64,000 nt of DNA from Eubacterium sp. AF22-8LB (GTDB lineage Bacteria; Bacillota_I; Bacilli_A; Erysipelotrichales; Erysipelotrichaceae), in NCBI RefSeq assembly GCF_003458715.1, contig NZ_QRVI01000005.1:47386-111385 (forward strand), given 5' to 3'. Shown piece after piece: positions 53,979-62,699 of this stretch. The notes beneath the pieces were generated by a model. That model made no database searches. It saw nothing but the letters and a program-made list of their open reading frames with translations, and was not told where the DNA came from. A program made the translations under genes and the position numbers. Within the stretch, counting starts at the first letter, position 1. Each line of letters opens with the position of its first letter.

Positions 53979-54962
53979 CTATTCATCTACCTTGATACGT
54001 GGGTCAACTAATGTATAACAAATGTCAGACAATAAGTTACCTAACAACATCAATAAGGCACTAAACATCAAACAAGCCATAACTAAAGAGTTATCACGTT
54101 GGTTGATCGCATCAATTAACACTTTTCCAATTCCTGGCCAGATAAATACAGATTCCAAGATTACGGCTCCTGAGAATAATGATGGAATGTATAATCCTAA
54201 TAATGTTACTAAAGGAATTTGAGCATTTTTAAATGCATGTTTGTAGATAACAGTCTTTTCTTTAAGACCCTTTGAACGTGCTGTACGAACATAATCCATG
54301 TTGATAACTTCAACCATAGAGTTACGTACATAACGTGAGAATGACGCAAATGAACTAAACGCCAATACGATTACAGGTAAAATTGAGTGTAATGCGATAT
54401 CTCCAATTTCTTGGAAAATACTTGAGTAACCAAAGCTTGATAGCATTGTGTCACGCATTCCGTTGATAGGCATACCTGGAATCTGCAAACCAACGAAGAA
54501 AATTAATACTAAGGCAAAGAAGAATGTTGGAACACTTATTCCTAACAATGAGAATACAGTCCAGAAGTTATCAAACACTGTACCTTTCTTTACTGCCTGT
54601 TTTATTCCAACTGGAATGGCAAAAATCAAAGCCACAATTAATGATACAACATTCAAATAGAATGTATTCCATACATAGTCACCAATAATTGTTCCAACTG
54701 GCTTTTTAAGGGTAATACTTGATCCTAAATCTCCTGTACACATACGTCCAACCCAACGTACATATTGTTCAGGTAACGATTTATCCAATCCTAACAACTC
54801 ACGAACGTGATCACGTTGTTCTTGTGTAACCTTTGAACCGGCTCCAAAATAAGCTGTTACCTCATCACCTGGCATCGCCTTTACAGTACCGAAAATAACG
54901 ATTGAAATGATGAAAAGGACAGGAATCATCGCTAAAATTCTTTTAAATACATACTTTAGCAT
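53979..54962 (-). CDS. oppB: Oligopeptide ABC transporter permease OppB
   Basis: Six membrane helices. It begins YVFKRILAMIPVLFIISIVI, has a periplasmic-type loop with LLGLDKSLPEQYVRWVGRM, and the EAA loop TARSKGLKEKTVIYKHAFKN near residue 232. 327 residues. It heads the oppBCDF part of the locus; a hairpin separates it from oppA, which would set a higher level of binding protein. Confidence 0.97.
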   Translation of the reverse strand: MLKYVFKRILAMIPVLFIISIVIFGTVKAMPGDEVTAYFGAGSKVTQEQRDHVRELLGLDKSLPEQYVRWVGRMCTGDLGSSITLKKPVGTIIGDYVWNTFYLNVVSLIVALIFAIPVGIKQAVKKGTVFDNFWTVFSLLGISVPTFFFALVLIFFVGLQIPGMPINGMRDTMLSSFGYSSIFQEIGDIALHSILPVIVLAFSSFASFSRYVRNSMVEVINMDYVRTARSKGLKEKTVIYKHAFKNAQIPLVTLLGLYIPSLFSGAVILESVFIWPGIGKVLIDAINQRDNSLVMACLMFSALLMLLGNLLSDICYTLVDPRIKVDE

Positions 54963-54996
54963 AGTTATCGATCCTTTCTATCCACTAAATGCATAT

Positions 54997-55023
54997 AAGA
55001 GCAAGTCAATACGGCTTGCCCTT
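54997..55023 (-). promoter_or_regulatory. Hairpin between oppA and oppB
   Basis: A 9-bp stem (AAGGGCAAG / CTTGCTCTT, with one G-T pair) has no T tract. It may stabilise the oppA end of the message or cause partial termination, allowing more binding protein than permease. Confidence 0.5.
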
Positions 55024-55143
55024 AATTTTATAAACAATCCACGAGTTTTTCATGCAGACTATTTAACGTTGCCACGTTTCTGTTAATGAACATTTGTCCT
55101 TTAACATCCACTATTTTAACACATCTTTGTGCAATTTTTAAAT

Positions 55144-56856
55144 TTATTTTACAGTAATTGTATCCATTGATTGAGACCAGTTACGTAATGTTCCTGTTCC
55201 AGTCAAGTCAACTTTCTTATTGTAAAGGTTGAATTGCATACCTGAGTAAACTGACATGTATCCTGCATCATCAGCAGCCATCTTCATAGCTTCAACATAA
55301 TCAGCTTTTGATTGTTTTTCATCAGAATCAGTACGAGCTTTTGTCAATTGATCAACCAATGCTTGATCATTGATACGAGAGTAGTTATTTACAGCCATGT
55401 TAGCTGGAATATTTGTATATGAATCATTAGCTGAAGTATCTTGGTTACTTGTAAATGAAGTAGCTAAGAAACACATATTCCATTCACTATCGTGACTAGT
55501 ATCTTGAATATTACTTAATAATGTAGAGAAGTCAACTGTAGTTTGTTTTAAGTCAACACCTAAATCTCCCCAAGTTTTCTTAACCATAGGAATTAAAGTA
55601 TCAAGTACTGAGTTACCTTCTGAACATAAGAATTTGATTTCTAGTTTTTGTCCATCTTTTTCACGGATTCCATCAGAACCTTTTACCCAACCAGCTTCAT
55701 CTAATACTTGGTTAGCTTTATCCATGTCAAATGCATAAGTATTTAATCCATCAATTGTTTCTTCGTTACGAACAACGGCACCAAGACTTTCTGATGCTGG
55801 ATTCCAGTATGCAGCTGGTACATATCCACCTTTAACTTTTTTAACTTCGTCACTTGCTTTTTTATCCCATCCGAAGTAAGAATCACAGAATCCTTGACGA
55901 TCTGTCGCATACATCAATGCTTGACGTACAGCTTTGTCAGCTGTAGCTCCATTGTTAGCGTTCATAGCTACAAAACCAATAGCACTACGAGTATAGTCGT
56001 TGAATGCCATGTTTTTATCTTGACTCGCTTCACTTACTTTATTTGTTTCAATTACATCTGGAATTAAATCAACTGTTCCTTTTTTCAATTCAGAAACTTC
56101 TGTAGTTACATCTGTTTTCTTAATAATGATTTGATCTACTTGGTATTGTCCTTTTTCTGGTTTGAATTCTTCATTACGAACAAATGAAGCTCCACTTGCT
56201 TTGTCATATTTCTTTAATTGGTAAGCACCAGAACCACAAGTTTCTTCTTGGTTCTTTTCTACAACACTTACTTTACCTTGTTTGTATTTTGAGTAGTGAT
56301 CTGCACTAGTGATTCCCATTGCACCAAATGTTGAGACTGCATCGATTTGAGGTGATACTAAGTGGAATACTACTGTGTAATCATCTGGAGTTTCAATACC
56401 AGTTAATTCTTTAGCAGCTCCGCTATTATATTCTTTATATCCTACTAGGTTTTCCAATCCACCACCATTAGGACCAGCATAGCTTGGGTCAGCTAATGTT
56501 GCGAATGTAAATTTAACGTCTTTTGCAGTTACTTCAGTTCCATCACTGAATTTGTGTCCTTTTTCCAATTTGTAAGTTAATGTTAAACCATCTTCACTTA
56601 CTTCTGGTAAATCTTTAGCCAATACTGGCTCCAATTCGTTATCAGCATTGTACTTTAACATTGGTTCGTAGCATAAGTTTACTACATATTGATCATAAGC
56701 ACTTGATGCATATTGAGGTGTAAACTGTCCAGTTAAACTTTGGTTTACAGATACTGTTAATGTTTTTGCGTCACTGTTAGATCCGCCTGAACATGCTACT
56801 AAAGTAGAAGCCATTGCTACAGATGCTAAACCAGCAACAATTCTTTGTTTGTTCAT
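55144..56856 (-). CDS. oppA: Oligopeptide-binding lipoprotein OppA
   Basis: Family 5 solute-binding protein of 570 residues. A lipoprotein signal peptide ends at LVAC (lipid-modified Cys near residue 22) followed by a Ser/Gly linker. Family-5 features include YEPMLKYNADNELEPVLAKD near 53, the KFSDGTEVTAKDVKFTF segment near 103 and VRQALMYATDR near 307. It would capture peptides outside the membrane for OppBCDF. A strong promoter precedes it. Confidence 0.96.
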   Translation of the reverse strand: MNKQRIVAGLASVAMASTLVACSGGSNSDAKTLTVSVNQSLTGQFTPQYASSAYDQYVVNLCYEPMLKYNADNELEPVLAKDLPEVSEDGLTLTYKLEKGHKFSDGTEVTAKDVKFTFATLADPSYAGPNGGGLENLVGYKEYNSGAAKELTGIETPDDYTVVFHLVSPQIDAVSTFGAMGITSADHYSKYKQGKVSVVEKNQEETCGSGAYQLKKYDKASGASFVRNEEFKPEKGQYQVDQIIIKKTDVTTEVSELKKGTVDLIPDVIETNKVSEASQDKNMAFNDYTRSAIGFVAMNANNGATADKAVRQALMYATDRQGFCDSYFGWDKKASDEVKKVKGGYVPAAYWNPASESLGAVVRNEETIDGLNTYAFDMDKANQVLDEAGWVKGSDGIREKDGQKLEIKFLCSEGNSVLDTLIPMVKKTWGDLGVDLKQTTVDFSTLLSNIQDTSHDSEWNMCFLATSFTSNQDTSANDSYTNIPANMAVNNYSRINDQALVDQLTKARTDSDEKQSKADYVEAMKMAADDAGYMSVYSGMQFNLYNKKVDLTGTGTLRNWSQSMDTITVK

Positions 56857-56896
56857 TTCTCTTTCCTCCTATAGTTTGCTCACTATGTGTGATGAA

Positions 56897-56925
56897 ATTA
56901 TACTATATTAGAAAGTTGTTTTCAA
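56897..56925 (-). promoter_or_regulatory. SigA promoter of oppA
   Basis: TTGAAA (56920-56925) and TATAAT (56897-56902) on the minus strand, separated by exactly 17 bases. From here to about 57090 no gene or strong structure is seen. Confidence 0.88.
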
Positions 56926-57092
56926 GGGTTTAAGAAAATAATTTACATGCAATTTTACATGAATGTATATTTTTCATGAACTAAACACGTAATTTTGTCT
57001 TTAAATCATGCATTTTCATTGAATTCGCTTACATTGATATTTTCGTGCCATTATTTTAAACATTTGTCCATGAATACTGTATTTTTGTGAAA

Positions 57093-57124
57093 ATAATGAA
57101 AAAAGGCTCAAACTATTGAGCCTT
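57093..57124 (-). terminator. Intrinsic terminator after the EAL remnant
   Basis: A 9-bp stem (AAGGCTCAA / TTGAGCCTT) with a 4-base loop followed by a T run on the minus strand, 10 bases after the remnant stop codon. Confidence 0.9.
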
Positions 57125-57134
57125 GTTGCATTGT

Positions 57135-57300
57135 TTAAAATAAATTATGAATGCTTTGTTTTAGATTTTCAATTTTGCATGGACGACTATAGTCATATCC
57201 TTGAACAAAATCTGTATGTAGTTTTACATATGCATCATATTCTTCTTGAGTTTCAATTTCTTCAACACATATTTTTACATTCACCAGGAATAGCAATGTT
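57135..57300 (-). pseudogene. C-terminal remnant of an EAL-domain c-di-GMP phosphodiesterase
   Basis: The minus-strand frame ending at 57135 contains KICVEEIET followed by EEYDAYVKLH and DFVQGYDYSRP, closely matching the EAL C-terminus (E-G-V/I-E-T, then QGYxxSxP). No start codon, catalytic EAL motif or upstream domain is present, so it is a decayed gene end that still keeps its terminator. The position of the 5' break is approximate. Confidence 0.75.
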
Positions 57301-57451
57301 GATCTGAATATTGTTCATTCCAGGTCTAGGCATGATATCAACTCCGAACTATTTTTACATATATTGTAAATTTTTTTATCAAATGATACTATTTGTTAAT
57401 TTCACATAATTCAATCTGATTTCACAATATTTACCAAAGTTATACTAAACT

Positions 57452-57597
57452 TATGACAACATGGAATGGTATTCTATAAGTGCCTTAGAGATAAGGCAAT
57501 GAATATAGAAAATAAACCAATATTCATATCTCTCTCCTAAAAATAATAAACAAAAAAAGAAGCCATTCTAGATGCCAACACTAGAATGGTTTTCTTT
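57452..57597 (+). ncRNA. Candidate small regulatory RNA, copy B
   Basis: Order: TATACT -10 (57441-57446); hairpin TGCCTTA/TAAGGCA (57481-57498) closed by a GAGA (GNRA) tetraloop; hairpin ATGAATAT (57499-57506) with ATATTCAT (57520-57527); C-rich TCTCTCTCCT (57529-57538); an A-rich linker; and terminator arms CCATTCTAG (57563-57571) and CTAGAATGG (57581-57589) followed by TTTTCTTT. Bases 57498-57596 are identical to copy A. The first hairpin keeps pairing through a T-A to C-G double change relative to copy A. The 5' end is inferred. Confidence 0.7.
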
Positions 57598-57606
57598 CGT
57601 TTCGTA

Positions 57607-57615
57607 TGGTAAAAT
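57607..57615 (+). promoter_or_regulatory. Extended -10 promoter of the DUF5662 gene
   Basis: TGGTAAAAT, just after the small RNA terminator and 22 bases before the ATG; no clear -35. Confidence 0.45.
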
Positions 57616-57636
57616 AGCCAAGAAAGAAGTGAATCT

Positions 57637-58158
57637 ATGAACAAAGCATTATCTCATTTACATACAATCAACAGGCATAAAATAAAAGTGACATACCTAT
57701 GTTTTCGGTGTCATTTATATAAACAAGGAATTCTTCATGATTTAAGCAAGTATTCCTATGTTGAATTAAAAACAGGTTTTCATTATTATCAAGGATTCCG
57801 TTCTCCAATTGATGCTGAAAAAGAAGAAAAAGGCTATTCTCTAGGATGGTTGCACCACAAAGGTAGAAATAAACATCATTGGGAATACTGGCTTGATTTT
57901 GGAAAAGATGGTATATATGCATGTAAAATGCCTATAAATTACGTCATTGAAATGTTTTGCGATAGAGTCGCAGCCAGTATGATTTACCAAAAAGACAAAT
58001 ACACGGATTCAAGCGCACTTGAATATTATGAAAATGGACGAGGTAAAATTCTGATTCATCCTGAAACAGACGCCCTCATCCATCATTTATTAAAGTATTT
58101 ATCTGAAAATGGTCTTGATCAGACCATTCATTATATTGTCACTGAGATTAAAGAATAA
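57637..58158 (+). CDS. DUF5662 family protein
   Basis: This 173-residue protein is rich in His and Asp. HDLSKYS near residue 34, GWLHHKGRNKHHWEYW near 71 and CDRVAAS near 111 recall the metal-binding residues of an HD-type helical fold; DUF5662 proteins share this layout. No catalytic activity is established. It follows the small RNA copy B in the same direction and is convergent with glmS with no gap (58158/58159). Confidence 0.82.
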   Translation: MNKALSHLHTINRHKIKVTYLCFRCHLYKQGILHDLSKYSYVELKTGFHYYQGFRSPIDAEKEEKGYSLGWLHHKGRNKHHWEYWLDFGKDGIYACKMPINYVIEMFCDRVAASMIYQKDKYTDSSALEYYENGRGKILIHPETDALIHHLLKYLSENGLDQTIHYIVTEIKE

Positions 58159-59964
58159 TTATTCTACAGTTACACTTTTCGCAAGGTTACGAGGTTTATC
58201 TACATCGCAGCCTTTTTCTTTTGCGACATAATAAGCAAATTCCTGTAACAATACAGTTGCTGGAATACAACTTAGCATTGGATCCACATCAGGAATACGA
58301 ATTACATATTCAAATCCTTCCACGTTTTGGTTTTGTGAAGCAATTAATATAACCTTAGCTCCACGAGCTACTGTCTCTAAAATATTCGAAATTGTTTTTT
58401 GTGCAACACTAGGCTGTGTGGCAAGCGCAATCACAACTGTATCTTTTTCAATCAATGCGATAGGGCCATGTTTTAATTCTCCAGCCATATAAGCATCCGC
58501 ATGTACATAAGACACTTCTTTTAGCTTTAACGCACCTTCAAGAACACTTAAATAATCCAATTGTCTGCCGATAAAATAAGCATCCTTTTGATTCGTTAAT
58601 AATTTCGCAAATTTTGCCATCTGATCTTCTTGTTGAAGCATTTCTTCTACCACTTTTGGCATTTCCTTCAACTGAGTAATCATATATTTCTTATTCTCTA
58701 CATTACCATTAAATAATGAAGTTAATTTCAAACATAAACACATCAATAATACAAGCTGTGTTGTATAAGCTTTTGTACTTGCGACCGCAATTTCTGGACC
58801 TGCACAAGTATACAACACAAAATCAGATAAACGAGCTAAACTAGAACCTAACACATTCGTAATTGATAATGTTTGTGCACCTTCTTCCTTGGATAATTTT
58901 AAAGCCGCAAGTGTGTCTGCTGTTTCACCAGACTGAGAAACAAAAATACATAATGTTTTTTCGTTTATGCGGTAATTTCCATATCTGAATTCACTTGCAC
59001 TTATGCAGTGAATTGGAAGATCAACCCAAGTACGAAGTATATATTGTGCATATAAACTAGCGTGATATGCGGTTCCACAAGCCACAAAATAGATTTGATT
59101 GACATTTGAAACGTCTAAACCATCTAATTCTGGCATTGCCAAGTTATTTTCAATATGAGCACGCAATGTTTCTTTTATTACATATGGCTGTTCATGCATT
59201 TCCTTCTGCATAAAAGTATCATATCCACCTTTTTGAGCTGCACATGCATCATATGAAATGTGTATCCATTGCATATGTACTGGATCTCCAAAAAAATCAT
59301 AAACCTCAATGTTTCCAGGTTTCAAAACCGCCATCTGCCCATCTTCTAAAGCACAAATATCTTTTGTATAATCCAAAACAGCTGGAATATCACTGGCACA
59401 AAATGCAGCTGTAGCTGTCTTTCCAACAATCATTGGACTTTCTTTTTTAGCTACAAAAACACAATCTGGATAGTCTGTACAAACTACGCATAACGCAAAA
59501 CTTCCTTGAAGATATTGTACACATTTTTTTAATGCGTACATAATATCCCCTTGATAATAGTAATCTAGCATATGAACAATAACTTCACTATCTGTCTGTG
59601 ATTGAAATGAGTATCCTTGCTCTAATAAGCATTCTTTTATAGATGCATAGTTTTCAATAATTCCATTATGCACAATTGAAATCGTATTACTCTCATTTGT
59701 ATGTGGATGTGAATTCATATTACTTGGGACGCCATGAGTAGCCCAACGAGTATGACCGATCCCTGTATGTTCAGAATGCTCTTTTTCGGTCAACAATTCT
59801 TTTAAATTCGTTAGACGTCCTTTTGCCTTATACGTTTCTAAATGATGTCTTGAAACTAAAGTAACTCCTGCAGAGTCATATCCTCTATACTCGAGTTTTT
59901 CCAACCCCTGCAATAAAAATGGTAAAGCACTCTCTTTACCTGCGTACGCTGTGATTCCACACAT
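58159..59964 (-). CDS. glmS: Glucosamine-fructose-6-phosphate aminotransferase
   Basis: GlmS makes glucosamine-6-phosphate from fructose-6-phosphate and glutamine, the first step to UDP-GlcNAc and peptidoglycan. The start MCGITAYAG places the catalytic Cys at residue 2 after Met removal. The glutaminase domain (HTRWATHGVPS, HNGIIENY) is followed by two SIS domains (ACGTAYHASLYAQYI, FVSQSGETADTLAALK; FIGRQLDYLSVLEGALKLKE) and the C-terminal DKPRNLAKSVTVE. About 601 residues. A glmS ribozyme lies in the leader. Confidence 0.98.
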   Translation of the reverse strand: MCGITAYAGKESALPFLLQGLEKLEYRGYDSAGVTLVSRHHLETYKAKGRLTNLKELLTEKEHSEHTGIGHTRWATHGVPSNMNSHPHTNESNTISIVHNGIIENYASIKECLLEQGYSFQSQTDSEVIVHMLDYYYQGDIMYALKKCVQYLQGSFALCVVCTDYPDCVFVAKKESPMIVGKTATAAFCASDIPAVLDYTKDICALEDGQMAVLKPGNIEVYDFFGDPVHMQWIHISYDACAAQKGGYDTFMQKEMHEQPYVIKETLRAHIENNLAMPELDGLDVSNVNQIYFVACGTAYHASLYAQYILRTWVDLPIHCISASEFRYGNYRINEKTLCIFVSQSGETADTLAALKLSKEEGAQTLSITNVLGSSLARLSDFVLYTCAGPEIAVASTKAYTTQLVLLMCLCLKLTSLFNGNVENKKYMITQLKEMPKVVEEMLQQEDQMAKFAKLLTNQKDAYFIGRQLDYLSVLEGALKLKEVSYVHADAYMAGELKHGPIALIEKDTVVIALATQPSVAQKTISNILETVARGAKVILIASQNQNVEGFEYVIRIPDVDPMLSCIPATVLLQEFAYYVAKEKGCDVDKPRNLAKSVTVE

Positions 59965-59971
59965 TATAAAA

Positions 59972-60001
59972 ATCCTCCTATTTATTATTATCATGGAGGA
60001 T
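59972..60001 (-). promoter_or_regulatory. Hairpin enclosing the glmS ribosome binding site
   Basis: ATCCTCC (59995-60001, minus strand) pairs perfectly with GGAGGAT (59972-59978), which contains the glmS Shine-Dalgarno sequence. The stem lies between the ribozyme and the start codon and could hide the binding site. Confidence 0.55.
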
Positions 60002-60002
60002 A

Positions 60003-60134
60003 CCAAATGGCTTTGTTCAACATTCACACATTGTTTTTGTCCATCGTTAAAGGTTGTATCAACCTCCAGACTACCCGCCGAATTTTTCGATAAGTCTGGT
60101 CCTCGTCAACTAATCACTAGTCCTGGCGCTATTT
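60003..60134 (-). ncRNA. glmS: glmS ribozyme/riboswitch
   Basis: The leader contains the catalytic core of the GlcN6P-activated ribozyme. AGCGCC (60125-60130, minus strand) marks the cleavage site after the A. TTGACGAGG follows about 20 bases on, then TTATCGAAAAATTCGGCGG, the conserved core with P2.1/P2.2, and a GGTTGATACAACC hairpin. When GlcN6P is high the RNA would cut itself and the message would be degraded. It starts shortly after the promoter at 60163-60190. Confidence 0.95.
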
Positions 60135-60162
60135 TTTTACTACAACTCCATGAATAATGAAT

Positions 60163-60190
60163 ATTATACAAAAAATGATACATTTGTCAA
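60163..60190 (-). promoter_or_regulatory. SigA promoter of glmS
   Basis: TTGACA (60185-60190) and TATAAT (60163-60168) on the minus strand, both perfect consensus, with a 16-base spacer. Confidence 0.92.
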
Positions 60191-60211
60191 AAAAGAAGAC
60201 TTACTCTTCTT
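60185..60211 (-). terminator. Intrinsic terminator of the rsmG-parA-parB operon
   Basis: An AAGAAGA / TCTTCTT stem followed by TTTT on the minus strand. It overlaps the end of parB and abuts the glmS -35 box. Confidence 0.8.
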
Positions 60212-61079
60212 CGACTAGATTCAATAATTCTAATACCCGATTTAAGTCTTCTTTGTTTTCATAATGAATTGAAATGGAATTTTTACTGATAGATACCGAT
60301 GTTTGAAAATATTCCTGCAACTTTTCTTTTGCGGCTTTTACATAAATATCTTCTTTTGGTTTTTCAACCGTTTTCTTGTTGTTGATATCCTTAACAATCT
60401 GTTCAACTTTACGTACAGATAACCCTTGGTCTATAGCCTGCTTTGCGACTTTACGCATACCTGCTTCCGTTTTTAATCCTAATAAGGCACGGACATGCCC
60501 CATACTCAATTGCTTATTTACAACATATTCTTGAACATCTTCTGGAAGTTTTAATAAACGCAGTAAATTCGTAATATGTTCACGTGATTTTCCTACGCGA
60601 TGAGCCAATTGCTCTTGTGTATAGTTTAATCTCTGAATCAATTTTTCATAGGCCTTCGCCTCTTCGATTACATTTAAATCTTCACGTTGAATATTTTCTA
60701 ACAACGCAATTTCCATCATTTCCTGATCATCGAAATCAACAATGATGGCTGGGATATCCTTTAATCCAGCTAATTTTGAAGCTCGAAGTCTTCTTTCACC
60801 GGCAATCAAATCATATCCTTGAATGCTCTTTTTAACTAGAATTGGCGTAAATACTCCATGCTGCTTGATTGATGAACTTAATTCTTTTAGAGCATCCTCA
60901 TCAAACACTTTACGTGGCTGATATGGATTGGGACGAATTTCATCGACAGGAATCTTTGATTGTTCCTGGCTCTCGACTTCCATATCTCCATTCTGAATAT
61001 CATCTAATACTTTAGAAACATCCTGTCCAAAAATGCTAGATAAGCCCTTTCCTAATCGAGCATTGTTTTTGTTTTCCAT
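60201..61079 (-). CDS. parB: Chromosome-partitioning protein ParB
   Basis: This is a CTP-dependent clamp that loads at parS and directs origin segregation. The N-terminus ARLGKGLSSIFGQ is the ParA-stimulating peptide. The nuclease-like CTP domain has IRPNPYQPRKVFDE near residue 48 and AGERRLRASK near 92. The HTH is near 140-165 (LAHRVGKSREHITNLLRLL), with a C-terminal dimer domain. 292 residues. It starts 3 bases after parA. Confidence 0.98.
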   Translation of the reverse strand: MENKNNARLGKGLSSIFGQDVSKVLDDIQNGDMEVESQEQSKIPVDEIRPNPYQPRKVFDEDALKELSSSIKQHGVFTPILVKKSIQGYDLIAGERRLRASKLAGLKDIPAIIVDFDDQEMMEIALLENIQREDLNVIEEAKAYEKLIQRLNYTQEQLAHRVGKSREHITNLLRLLKLPEDVQEYVVNKQLSMGHVRALLGLKTEAGMRKVAKQAIDQGLSVRKVEQIVKDINNKKTVEKPKEDIYVKAAKEKLQEYFQTSVSISKNSISIHYENKEDLNRVLELLNLVEEE

Positions 61080-61082
61080 AAA

Positions 61083-61859
61083 CTACGCCTCCTTTGAGTT
61101 GCGCTTTAATACTTCTTCCGTTAAACCAGCATATGCCTTAGCTCCTGTACTTTTAGGATCATACTCAAAAATAGATAAGCCGCGGCTAGGTGCTTCCGAC
61201 AATTTTACGTTTCTTGGAATAGAATTCTGATAAACAAGCTTTCCAAAAGTCTGACGAACATCTTGGGACACTTCAACACTCAATCTTGTACGAATATCAA
61301 ACATAGTCAAAAGGATACCCTCAATTTTAAGATTACGGTTACTTGTTCTTTGTACTAAACGAATTGTAATCAATAACTGAGTTACTCCTTCCAATGCATA
61401 ATATTCACATTGTACAGGAATTAGAATACTATCTGCTGCTGTTAGTGCATTCGTATTTAATAATCCAAGTGATGGTGGACAATCAATAATAATATAATCG
61501 TATTGATCACGAATTGGCGCAATTGCCTTTTTTAACAATTCTTCTTTTCCTGCTTCCATTTTATCCATATCCAAATCGGCACCTGCTAAATTGATATTTG
61601 CAGGAACAATATCGATTCTTGGATTCATTTTAGGAACGATTGCTTGCTGAATCGGAACACCTTCCATTAAAACAGAATGAATTGTTGCTTGAGAATTATT
61701 CTGATTCGCATTTAAACCCTGTGAAGCATTTCCCTGTGAATCAAAATCAATCAATAATACTTTTTTACCTACATGTGCAAGTCCACTTGCTAAATTTATA
61801 GATGTAGTCGTTTTACCGACACCACCTTTTTGATTCGAAATTGCTATTACTTTTCCCAT
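61083..61859 (-). CDS. parA: Chromosome-partitioning ATPase ParA (Soj)
   Basis: A deviant Walker ATPase of the MinD/ParA group. KGGVGKTTTSINLA (residues 11-24) holds the signature lysine, LLIDFDSQGNAS is near 37, and DYIIIDCPPSLG near 115. It forms DNA-bound dimers that move the ParB-parS complex and can influence replication initiation. ATG 61859 follows GGAGGG at 7 bases. The stop of rsmG lies just upstream in the binding-site region. Confidence 0.98.
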   Translation of the reverse strand: MGKVIAISNQKGGVGKTTTSINLASGLAHVGKKVLLIDFDSQGNASQGLNANQNNSQATIHSVLMEGVPIQQAIVPKMNPRIDIVPANINLAGADLDMDKMEAGKEELLKKAIAPIRDQYDYIIIDCPPSLGLLNTNALTAADSILIPVQCEYYALEGVTQLLITIRLVQRTSNRNLKIEGILLTMFDIRTRLSVEVSQDVRQTFGKLVYQNSIPRNVKLSEAPSRGLSIFEYDPKSTGAKAYAGLTEEVLKRNSKEA

Positions 61860-61861
61860 AT

Positions 61862-62563
61862 TCAACCCTCCAAAGGCTTTTTCTTGATTTGACCATACGC
61901 TCTTGGATATTTATTAGGCGTATGTTTTACTTTTTTAAAATATAAATTAATGCGTGTTGCATCTTCCTCAATCATGAATTTCTCTTCATCTATTAATTCA
62001 ACACCCAATATATCAATGGCTTTTTGTGCGTTTAAAAGCTCCTCATGCCCATTTTTTCCTTTTAGTGCTACCATAGTATGATTCATTTTCACAAGTGGCA
62101 CGCAAAGTTCTAATAAAATCGATAATTTTGCAACGGCACGCGCACTCACAACTTCAAAGCATTCACGCTTTTCTTTTGCCAAATCCTCTGCTCGCACATT
62201 CAAAATATCTAAATTGCTTAAATTCAATTGAGTTTTCACTTCATTTAGAAAACGACAGCGCTTTTGTAAAGGCTCCACCAAAGTCATATGAACATGTGGA
62301 AACGCAATCTTTACAGGAATTCCCGGAAAACCGGCACCTGATCCAATATCGCACATTGTTTCAAAATCAATATTTGAAAAAGGCATGATAGAATCATAAA
62401 AATGTTTCTCCCACACTTCTTCTTCCTGCGTAATTGCAGTTAAATTCATCTTCTCATTCCATTCAACAAGAAGTTGCATATATTTTACAAATTGATTCAT
62501 TTGTTCTTCATTTAATTGGATACCAGCTTCTAAACAAGCCTTTTGAAATTCTATTTTAGTCAT
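61862..62563 (-). CDS. rsmG: 16S rRNA (guanine527-N7)-methyltransferase
   Basis: RsmG (GidB) methylates G527 in 16S rRNA. The SAM motif MCDIGSGAGFPGIPVKI is near residue 66, with LVEPLQKRCRFLNEV near 92 and the later VSARAVAKL near 135. 233 residues. It starts the rsmG-parA-parB operon, an arrangement typical of the region next to the chromosome origin. A TATAAT -10 lies 20-25 bases upstream (62584-62589, minus). Confidence 0.97.
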   Translation of the reverse strand: MTKIEFQKACLEAGIQLNEEQMNQFVKYMQLLVEWNEKMNLTAITQEEEVWEKHFYDSIMPFSNIDFETMCDIGSGAGFPGIPVKIAFPHVHMTLVEPLQKRCRFLNEVKTQLNLSNLDILNVRAEDLAKEKRECFEVVSARAVAKLSILLELCVPLVKMNHTMVALKGKNGHEELLNAQKAIDILGVELIDEEKFMIEEDATRINLYFKKVKHTPNKYPRAYGQIKKKPLEG

Positions 62564-62632
62564 GAAAACCCTCCACGATATCCATTATATCATATATTCG
62601 ATCCACTCGTATTTTTACTATACGCAATAATT

Positions 62633-62649
62633 TGACATTATGTATGTCA
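62633..62649. promoter_or_regulatory. TGACAT-N5-ATGTCA inverted repeat between divergent genes
   Basis: The two 6-base arms are perfect and lie between rsmG and the DUF4230 gene, about 45 bases upstream of the rsmG -10. It resembles a dimeric regulator site; the regulator is unknown. Confidence 0.45.
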
Positions 62650-62699
62650 GTTTATTTATTTTATTCATTTATGATACAATTTTAACAAGGAGGTAACTT

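Noticed and set aside
60570..60586. A CACGTG-centred sequence inside parB as a parS site
   Set aside because: Only the centre matches; the flanking arms differ from TGTTTCACGTGAAACA and the bases encode a conserved ParB helix.
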